From DATKPC01 sp035524275 (GTDB taxonomy: Bacteria > Pseudomonadota > Gammaproteobacteria > Burkholderiales > Burkholderiaceae_F): 8,484 nucleotides of DNA. The position numbers and the translations under genes were made by a program. Of the stretch, positions 1-4,755 are shown piece after piece. The stretch covers positions 1 to 8,484 of the forward strand of contig DATKPC010000004.1 of the NCBI GenBank assembly GCA_035524275.1, read 5' to 3'. The notes beneath the pieces were generated by a model. It had not been told where the DNA came from. It ran no database searches and worked only from the letters and a program-made list of their open reading frames with translations. The number at the start of each line of letters is the position of its first letter. Within the stretch, counting starts at the first letter, position 1.

Positions 1-84
1 ATCCGGAGGCCTCCAAGGCTTGCGCTATCCGCCATTGTGCGTTGCGCCTTTGGACGAGCAGTCTACCCAGAAAGCGCCAGCACG

Positions 85-132
85 CCCGTGTAGCATGCTA
101 ACGGGAGCCATGCTCCTAAAGTCAAATACTTT
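85..132. other. Three consecutive small dyads
   Basis: Three inverted repeats lie end to end. The first centres on the perfect palindrome TAGCATGCTA (91-100) and extends with a one-base bulge to CCCGT (85-89) and ACGGG (101-105). The second is GGAGC-cat-GCTCC (104-116). The third is AAAGT-N5-ACTTT (118-132). CATGCT also recurs directly at 94-99 and 109-114. No gene is nearby on either side to assign them to. They could be protein-binding arms next to an attachment site or remnants of a terminator. The function is unknown and chance cannot be excluded. Confidence 0.35.
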
Positions 133-170
133 TGCTAACAATCAAGCACTTGGCGCGACTGATCGGTCAA

Positions 171-195
171 GGTTCGATTCCGCCCTTGGCCACCA
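171..195 (+). other. tRNA 3'-end-like remnant, possible att site
   Basis: The sequence begins with GGTTCGATTCC, a perfect T-arm/B-box consensus. The T-loop is followed by exactly the 12 bases expected for the T-stem 3' half (CCGCC) and acceptor 3' strand (CTTGGCC), then discriminator A and an encoded CCA at 193-195. The 5' side does not continue as a tRNA: CAAGG at 168-172 pairs with CCGCC at only two positions, and no anticodon arm or GGCCAAG acceptor partner is found upstream. The resemblance starts abruptly near base 171. A 3' tRNA fragment of this kind is what integration of an element into a tRNA gene often leaves behind. The best resemblance from memory is a tRNA-Phe 3' end. Confidence 0.4.
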
Positions 196-347
196 CGACC
201 TCTCGATCGGATCCGTCCATGCGTGCAGTTCCACGACTCCCGGGACGGGATTCGCGCCTTCGTCGTCCCTGACGCCGAGATCGATCCTCGGGTCGGCCGC
301 GCGTCCCACATCGGTTTACTCCCCGCCGCGGGAAGCCTTAGTCCCAC

Positions 348-364
348 GGATCCGTATCGGATCC
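348..364. other. Short perfect hairpin downstream of the membrane gene
   Basis: GGATCCG (348-354) and CGGATCC (358-364) form a 7-bp stem with a three-base loop. It lies about 40 bases past the stop codon of the minus-strand membrane protein gene. There is no T-run on the exit side, so it is not a clear intrinsic terminator, but its position would suit a 3'-end structure. Confidence 0.25.
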
Positions 365-404
365 TGCACGCAACGCACGCGGCGAGGTTCCGGCGCGGGA
401 GATC

Positions 405-773
405 CTAGGCCGCGCCGATCACCCAGGCGAAGAGCACGCCGATGCCGACCACGGCAACGCCGACGTGGGCCAGCAGCGCCACATTCATCGTCGTGCGCGA
501 CCCGCGGCCGATCAGCGGCGCGACCAGCCCCGTGAACATGGCGGCCGCCAGCAAGCCCGCTGCGGTTCGCCCGGCCGAACCGATACTGAGGACCACCCCA
601 TCCGGCGCACCGCGTAGCAGGACGGCCAGCAATTCGAGGCCCCCCGCCCCGAGGATCAGGTGCAGCCCGATCAGCACCGGCGGCAGGCGCTGGCGCCGCA
701 GGTACTGGATGCCGAGCAGGATTCCGAGGATCGCGGCGGCGCTCAGCAGCAGGACGATCGGAAGGATCTTCAT
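405..773 (-). CDS. Small four-helix membrane protein, function unknown
   Basis: The product is 122 residues and almost entirely hydrophobic. Four probable membrane segments lie at about residues 4-22, 33-53, 70-89 and 97-119, joined by short loops with basic residues (RRQR at 26-29, GRGSR at 89-93). Single histidines sit inside helix 2 (H38) and helix 4 (H103), a pattern seen in some small b-type haem membrane proteins, but no haem family can be assigned. I chose the ATG at 773 because it starts directly with the first hydrophobic segment. A TTG at 809 would add 12 polar, unconvincing residues. No clear Shine-Dalgarno precedes either start. The gene is transcribed divergently from the catabolic operon and shares its 187-base promoter region, so it might share regulation. 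I do not recognise a named family. Confidence 0.7.
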   Translation of the reverse strand: MKILPIVLLLSAAAILGILLGIQYLRRQRLPPVLIGLHLILGAGGLELLAVLLRGAPDGVVLSIGSAGRTAAGLLAAAMFTGLVAPLIGRGSRTTMNVALLAHVGVAVVGIGVLFAWVIGAA

Positions 774-854
774 CCGCGTATTAGACACACGCGACGGGGC
801 GGGCCGCAACCACGGACGTCGGGGCGGGCATCCGGTGGCGAGGGCACGCCTTTA

Positions 855-897
855 TTTGATACAAATTTTCTGCAATTTCCGATTTTTTGTATCTAAA
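855..897. promoter_or_regulatory. Paired operator-like palindromes in AT-rich island
   Basis: TTTGATACAAA (855-865) is itself a palindrome around a 3-base centre. Its inverted counterpart TTTGTATCTAAA (886-897) follows, the two starting 31 bases apart, close to three helical turns. The core GATACAAA (858-865) / TTTGTATC (886-893) is a perfect 8-bp inverted repeat. The island (about 851-900) is strikingly AT-rich against its GC-rich surroundings and lies between the divergent membrane gene and the operon. Site 2 overlaps the best -10 candidate, as expected for a repressor site. The PaaX-family regulator encoded in the operon is the natural candidate ligand, but that assignment is inference. 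Confidence 0.5.
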
Positions 898-899
898 AT
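870..899 (+). promoter_or_regulatory. Candidate sigma-70 promoter of the catabolic operon
   Basis: TAAAAT at 894-899 matches five of six bases of a -10 element. An 18-base spacer leads back to CTGCAA at 870-875, only a weak -35 (three of six). The start of transcription would fall near 906, leaving a leader of about 55 bases before the di-iron protein gene. The weak -35 suggests the promoter may need an activator or be poorly placed by me. The region may also drive the divergent membrane gene. Confidence 0.35.
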
Positions 900-946
900 A
901 CGTTCGTGAGCCTGGGCATCCCGCCCGGCGCCAACCGCCGCCGCAC

Positions 947-952
947 AGGAGG
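947..952 (+). promoter_or_regulatory. Strong Shine-Dalgarno of the first operon gene
   Basis: AGGAGG lies 8 bases before the ATG at 961. It is the best ribosome binding site in the window and fixes the start of the di-iron protein, which suggests the oxygenase is made in larger amounts than the downstream proteins. Confidence 0.8.
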
Positions 953-960
953 GGGACACG

Positions 961-1989
961 ATGGCCATCCTCAAGGAACGTCTCTCCGACAAGATGGAAT
1001 TCCCGCCGGAGACGCCGCAACCGAACATCTACCCGTTGTCCTGGCACTCGCAGACCCGGAAACTGCAGGAGGTCTGGGAAGCGGCGCTGCGGGAGAACTG
1101 GAACCCCGAAAAGCTGCCGTGGGACACGCTCGACGTCGACAGCTACAGCTGGGAAGAGCGCGAATCGATCGCCTACTGGTGGACGCTGCTGTCGGTCTTC
1201 GACGCGTCCGCGCCGCCCGTGTTCGCCGAGGCGCTGATCAAGACCTACGAGGTGCACGAGGAGGACCCGGTCCGCAAGTGCTTCTTCTCGGTCACGCGCG
1301 ACGAACAGAACCACGAGATCATGTGCGGGCTCGCGATCCGGCGCCTCCTGGGGCATCCGGATCCGCTGAGCTACGAGCCAAAGACCGAGCTTGGCCGGCG
1401 CCTGCAGAAGAACGCGAAGTGGCTCTACTTCAACGGCGGGCGCTACTGGACCGGCTACAAGAGCGCGGTCCCGAAATACGATCTCGCCGTGCTGTTCAGC
1501 TCGTTCCTGATGGGCGAGATCGCCGCCGCGACGATCTTCAAGCAGATGTACGAGCACTCGCGCGAAGCGGTCTTCAAGGAGGCCTTCCGCCACATCGGGC
1601 GCGACGAAGGCCGCCACATGGCGATCTGCATGGCGGTGATGGAACGCGACTACCCGAAGATGGGTCCGGCGAACAAGTCGATCATTACGAAGCAGATCCG
1701 GGCCGGCTACCTCTTCCTGTCCGCCGTCCTGTTCGAGCCGCCGCCGGAATTCTGGGACCTGCCGTCGGACTTCATCGGCAACCAGCGCGAAGCGGAGGAG
1801 GTCGCGCGTGGCGCCGGATTCGGGATTCCGACGTTCGAGCAGAAGCGCGAGAATTGGCGCCAGGCGATCGTCAATCTGAAGGGCGTGCTCGATCGCTACG
1901 ACATCCCGTTCCCTGCGATCCCGGAGGTCGGCATCACCGGCGAGGAGGTCTCGAATGTCGCGATGGAAGACATCATTCCGGTCTTCTGA
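961..1989 (+). CDS. Ferritin-like di-iron oxygenase (putative)
   Basis: The 342-residue protein has the ligand pattern of a carboxylate-bridged di-iron four-helix bundle. A first E-x2-H sits at E115/H118 (RDEQNHE), a glutamate at E186 (LMGEIAAA), and a second E-x2-H at E216/H219 (GRDEGRHM). D81 or E90 is the likeliest first-helix ligand. The spacing of about 100 residues between the two E-x2-H motifs and 30 from E186 to E216 matches bacterial multicomponent monooxygenases, BoxB and ribonucleotide reductase R2. There is no signal peptide or membrane segment, so it should be cytoplasmic. The next gene encodes a ferredoxin-type reductase, which argues for an O2-activating oxygenase rather than iron storage. 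No separate coupling protein or second hydroxylase subunit is present. The protein is shorter than BoxB (about 470 residues) and I do not recognise a characterised close relative. Hydroxylation, epoxidation or N-oxygenation of an aromatic or CoA-linked substrate are all possible. Confidence 0.8.
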   Translation: MAILKERLSDKMEFPPETPQPNIYPLSWHSQTRKLQEVWEAALRENWNPEKLPWDTLDVDSYSWEERESIAYWWTLLSVFDASAPPVFAEALIKTYEVHEEDPVRKCFFSVTRDEQNHEIMCGLAIRRLLGHPDPLSYEPKTELGRRLQKNAKWLYFNGGRYWTGYKSAVPKYDLAVLFSSFLMGEIAAATIFKQMYEHSREAVFKEAFRHIGRDEGRHMAICMAVMERDYPKMGPANKSIITKQIRAGYLFLSAVLFEPPPEFWDLPSDFIGNQREAEEVARGAGFGIPTFEQKRENWRQAIVNLKGVLDRYDIPFPAIPEVGITGEEVSNVAMEDIIPVF

Positions 1990-2034
1990 GCGCCGGCGCG
2001 CTCGGCACGACGCGCGGATGCCGGGCCGGGCGGC

Positions 2035-3084
2035 ATGACGCGCGTCGTCATCCAGCCGTCGGGCAAGACGGTCGACTGCGACTTCGGCGACACGGTCCTG
2101 ATGGCGCTTGAGAAGGCCGGCTATGCGTTGCCGAACAACTGCCGGGCCGGCGCCTGCGGCGAGTGCAAGGTCAAGGTGCTCTCGGGCCAGTTCGACCAGG
2201 GCATCGTGCTCGACATGGCGCTGTCGCCGGAGGAGCGCCGCCAGGGCTTCGGCCTGATGTGCATGGCGAAGCCGATCTCCGACGAACTCGTCATCGAATG
2301 GGGCACGGTCGACGCGCGACCCAAGCTCTTTCCCCCACGCGAGAACGCGCTGTTCGTCGTCGTGGATCGCCGCGCGATCGCCGACCGCGTGGTCGAGCTG
2401 CGGCTGCGCCCCGTCGGCCAGCCGATCCGCTACTGGCCGGGGCAGTACGTCACGCTCGGCGACGCCTCGGCGAACGTCGCGCCGCGCGCCTATTCGATCG
2501 CCAACGCGCCGCGGCCGGACGGCGAGATCGTGCTGCAGGTCGCGCGCTCGGACGGCGGCGCCACCAGCGCGTGGATCCATGACGTGCTGCAGGCCGGCGC
2601 CAGCGTGAAGCTCGCCGGCGCCTACGGCACGTTCATCGGCGACCCGTCCGTCGACACGCCGGTGCTGTGCCTGGCGGCGGGCACCGGGCTCGCGCCCATC
2701 CTGTCGCTCACCGAAGCCGCGCTGCGACGCGGGTTCCGGCGCCCGGTGATGGTCGTCGTCTGGGCGCGCCGGCGCGTCGACGCCTACGGCCTGGGCATGC
2801 TCTCCTGGTGGCGGACGAAGCACCGCAACTTCGATTTCAAGTTCGCGCTGACGCAGGAGCGTGTCGACGGCTTTCTCGAAGGCCGCGTCGACGCCGTGTT
2901 GCCGGCGCTCCTGGCGGATCTCTCGAAGCACAGCGTCTTCGCCGCCGGCAGCCCGGGTTTCGTCGATGCCTGCGTCGCCGCGGCCCTGCAGCTCGGCGCC
3001 GATCGCTCGCGCATCCACACCGAAGGCTACTTCGCGCGCCAGACGCCGGTGGTCGCCGACGCCGCGCACTTGTTGCCGGCCTGA
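2035..3084 (+). CDS. Ferredoxin-FAD-NAD(P)H reductase of the di-iron oxygenase
   Basis: This 349-residue three-domain electron transfer protein resembles DmpP, MmoC and related oxygenase reductases. The N-terminal plant-type [2Fe-2S] ferredoxin domain (about 1-90) carries C36, C41, C44 and C76. The FAD domain (about 100-200) has the RAYS flavin-binding motif at 151-154. The NAD(P)-binding domain (about 205-340) has the GTGLAPI loop at 216-222 and AAGSPGF at 303-309. It should pass electrons from NAD(P)H through FAD and the iron-sulfur cluster to the di-iron protein 45 bases upstream. The ATG at 2035 begins directly with the first ferredoxin strand and has a modest GGGCGG-type binding site. 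The ferredoxin-first order differs from PaaE, where the ferredoxin domain is C-terminal. Family assignment is firm. The partner is inferred from context. Confidence 0.9.
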   Translation: MTRVVIQPSGKTVDCDFGDTVLMALEKAGYALPNNCRAGACGECKVKVLSGQFDQGIVLDMALSPEERRQGFGLMCMAKPISDELVIEWGTVDARPKLFPPRENALFVVVDRRAIADRVVELRLRPVGQPIRYWPGQYVTLGDASANVAPRAYSIANAPRPDGEIVLQVARSDGGATSAWIHDVLQAGASVKLAGAYGTFIGDPSVDTPVLCLAAGTGLAPILSLTEAALRRGFRRPVMVVVWARRRVDAYGLGMLSWWRTKHRNFDFKFALTQERVDGFLEGRVDAVLPALLADLSKHSVFAAGSPGFVDACVAAALQLGADRSRIHTEGYFARQTPVVADAAHLLPA

Positions 3085-3101
3085 GCGGGCACGCGCGGCG
3101 C

Positions 3102-4082
3102 ATGGCGGCTTTCCGGCGGATCGACGAGTTCCGCGGCCGGCAGCGGGTCCAGGCCGGCTCGCTGATCGTTTCGCTGTTCGGCGACGCGGCGCTGCCGCGC
3201 GGCGGACGCATCTGGCTCGGCAGCCTCATCCGCCTGCTCGAGCCGCTCGGCGTGAACGAGCGCCTCGTTCGCACCTCGGTGTTCCGGCTCGTCAAGGAGC
3301 GCTGGCTGCGGAGCGAAACGCTGGGACGCCGTGCGGACTACCTGCTCACCGACGCCGGACGCCGCCGCTTCGATGCCGCCTCGGCGCAGATCTATTCGTC
3401 ACGGGCGCCCGACTGGGACCGGCGCTGGCGGCTGATCCTGCTGCTCGGACCGCTCGATACCCGGGAGCGCGAACGTTTGCGGCGCGCGCTCGCCTGGCAA
3501 GGCTACGGCGCCGTCGGTGGCGAGTGCTTCGTGCACCCGCGCGCCGATCTCGCCGCAACGCTCGATGCGCTCGCCGGCGACGGGCTCGAGGCTCAGCTGG
3601 AGTGCCTGATGCCGCTGCTCGCCGCCGATGCCGGCGCCGGCATGGCTTCCGGACATGCGGAGCTCGTGGCGCGCGCATGGAACCTGGACGCGATCGGGCA
3701 CGCGTACCAGGCGTTCGTCGACGCCTACGAGCCGGCGCTCCGCGACCTGCGCGGCGCGCGACGCGACGAGCTCGCCGACGAGACCGCATTCCTGATGCGG
3801 CTTCTGTTGATCCACGACTATCGGCGGCTGTTCCTTCGCGACCCGGAACTGCCGGAGGCGCTGCTTCCCGAGGCATGGCCCGGACGCCGCGCGCGGCAAT
3901 TGTGCCGCGAGATCTATCGCCGCCTCCTGGTGCCGTCGGAACGGCATCTCGATGCGCAATTCCAGCTCGCCGACGGCCGGCGCACGCGCTCCGACGAATC
4001 CCTCGACGCACGATTTCCCGCCGAAGACCCGCTGCAGGGCATCGACGCGCCGGTGGCGACCGCACGCCTGCCCGCGACGTGA
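3102..4082 (+). CDS. PaaX-family transcriptional repressor
   Basis: The 326-residue protein has the three-part PaaX architecture. An N-terminal winged helix (about 18-90) carries the typical QAGSLIVSLFGDA and NERLVRTSVFRLVKERWL stretches. The middle Cas2-like domain (about 105-170) has WRLILLLG and ALAWQGYGAVGGECFVHP. The C-terminal domain (about 190-285) contains LLIHDYRRLFLRDPELPEALLP and a conserved IYRRL. E. coli PaaX represses phenylacetate catabolism and is released by phenylacetyl-CoA, and relatives usually answer to CoA thioesters. Here it lies 17 bases after the reductase and before the molybdoenzyme genes, not next to paa ring-epoxidase genes, so it probably controls this operon and itself, perhaps through the paired palindromes at 855-897. 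Its effector may be an acyl- or aryl-CoA other than phenylacetyl-CoA. The ATG at 3102 gives the family's usual N-terminus. Confidence 0.92.
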   Translation: MAAFRRIDEFRGRQRVQAGSLIVSLFGDAALPRGGRIWLGSLIRLLEPLGVNERLVRTSVFRLVKERWLRSETLGRRADYLLTDAGRRRFDAASAQIYSSRAPDWDRRWRLILLLGPLDTRERERLRRALAWQGYGAVGGECFVHPRADLAATLDALAGDGLEAQLECLMPLLAADAGAGMASGHAELVARAWNLDAIGHAYQAFVDAYEPALRDLRGARRDELADETAFLMRLLLIHDYRRLFLRDPELPEALLPEAWPGRRARQLCREIYRRLLVPSERHLDAQFQLADGRRTRSDESLDARFPAEDPLQGIDAPVATARLPAT

Positions 4083-4135
4083 CATCCGTCAATGCATCTC
4101 GCGCGACGTGCGCGCAGCATGCCAACCGGGGTGGC

Positions 4136-4141
4136 GGGGAG
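4136..4141 (+). promoter_or_regulatory. Shine-Dalgarno that selects the Tat-signal start
   Basis: GGGGAG stands 7 bases before the ATG at 4149. It supports that codon over an in-frame ATG at 4092, which would bury the twin-arginine signal 19 residues inside the protein and has no comparable binding site. Confidence 0.65.
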
Positions 4142-4148
4142 TTGCGCG

Positions 4149-4739
4149 ATGAAGACTCGGAGCTTGACCCGGCGCGCGTTCCTGGGCGGCACCGCGGTCG
4201 CGACCGCGGGCGCGTCGATGCGTGTCGCAGCCGCGACCGCCTCCGCGGTGGCGCCGCCATCCTTCGGACCGGACCCGGTGCCGATACGGCTCAACGTGAA
4301 CGGTCACGACGTGGCGCTTCGCGTCGAACCGCGATCGACGCTCGCTGAAACGTTGCGCGGGGCGCTGGGCCTGACCGGAACGAAGATCGCCTGCAATCGC
4401 GGCGCCTGCGGCGCGTGCACCGTGTGGCTCGACGGCGTCGCCGTCTGCTCCTGCACGATCCTCGCGATCGACGTCGGGGAAGGTGCCGTGACGACGATCG
4501 AGGGCCTCGCGCCGGGCGGCGAGCTTCATCCGGTGCAGGCCGCTTTCGTGCAGCACGACGCGGTGCAATGCGGCTTCTGCACGCCGGGAATGATCATGAG
4601 CGCGGCGTGCCTGCTGCAACACGCCGCCGACCCCAGCGGCGACGACGTGCGCAGCGCCATCAGCGGGCACATCTGCCGCTGCGGCACCTATCCGCACGTC
4701 GTCGAAGCGACGCTCGCGGCGGCCAAAGTGCGGCCCTGA
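4149..4739 (+). CDS. Tat-exported 2x[2Fe-2S] subunit of molybdenum hydroxylase
   Basis: This 196-residue subunit passes electrons from the molybdenum centre to FAD, as in YagT/PaoA of E. coli. A twin-arginine signal, SLTRRAFLGG at residues 5-14, is followed by an alanine-rich hydrophobic stretch to about residue 35, so the mature protein and its partners should act in the periplasm. The first, plant-type cluster uses C82, C87, C90 and C102 (C-x4-C-x2-C-x11-C). The second uses C141, C144 (CGFC) and C176, C178 (CRC). All eight ligands are present. It comes 66 bases after the PaaX-family gene, with its own good ribosome binding site, and 16 bases before the catalytic subunit. The family is secure. 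The periplasmic location follows from the signal and from the behaviour of PaoABC, where the partner subunits are co-exported. Confidence 0.92.
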   Translation: MKTRSLTRRAFLGGTAVATAGASMRVAAATASAVAPPSFGPDPVPIRLNVNGHDVALRVEPRSTLAETLRGALGLTGTKIACNRGACGACTVWLDGVAVCSCTILAIDVGEGAVTTIEGLAPGGELHPVQAAFVQHDAVQCGFCTPGMIMSAACLLQHAADPSGDDVRSAISGHICRCGTYPHVVEATLAAAKVRP

Positions 4740-4755
4740 CGCGACGGAACCCGGC

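Larger units (their letters stand above)
1..404. other. Left flank without a supported gene
   Basis: I see no convincing coding region here. The open frames that cross it have no family resemblance, and their composition shifts from proline/threonine-rich to arginine-rich as expected for chance frames in GC-rich DNA. The part from about 100 to 150 is clearly more AT-rich than the rest of the window. It holds small dyads (85-132), a tRNA 3'-end-like sequence (171-195), a 9-base inverted pair CTGCACGCA (220-228 and 364-372), and a short perfect hairpin (348-364). The mixture looks like an intergenic or former mobile-element boundary. Confidence 0.5.

Noticed and set aside
5..14. Perfect palindrome GGAGGCCTCC at the left edge
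   Set aside because: It is a short GC-rich palindrome with no context inside the window. It could be chance or part of a structure that is cut off.
120..195. A complete tRNA gene
   Set aside because: Only the 3' end fits. The T-stem has two pairs, and no acceptor 5' strand, D-arm or anticodon arm can be built at the required distance.
223..408. Small plus-strand frame of 61 codons after the tRNA-like end
   Set aside because: There is no ribosome binding site, no similarity I recognise, and it spans hairpin sequence. It is too short to support alone.
20..535. Plus-strand open frame of 171 codons in the left flank
   Set aside because: It has no recognisable motif, no ribosome binding site, and an arginine-rich second half antisense to the membrane protein gene.
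774..809. N-terminal extension of the membrane protein from a TTG
   Set aside because: It would add 12 polar residues before the first membrane helix without a ribosome binding site. The ATG at 773 is more natural.
781..3069. Very long minus-strand open frame opposite the di-iron protein and reductase genes
   Set aside because: The translation is arginine/aspartate/alanine-rich low-complexity sequence with no family motifs. It mirrors two well-supported plus-strand genes and is the usual antisense frame of GC-rich DNA.
4092..4148. Upstream ATG of the iron-sulfur subunit
   Set aside because: It would place the twin-arginine motif too deep in the protein, and the better-spaced Shine-Dalgarno precedes the ATG at 4149.
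2861..4348. Long plus-strand frame overlapping the reductase end and the PaaX-family gene
   Set aside because: It is arginine/alanine-rich with no domains and overlaps a regulator with clear PaaX architecture in another frame.
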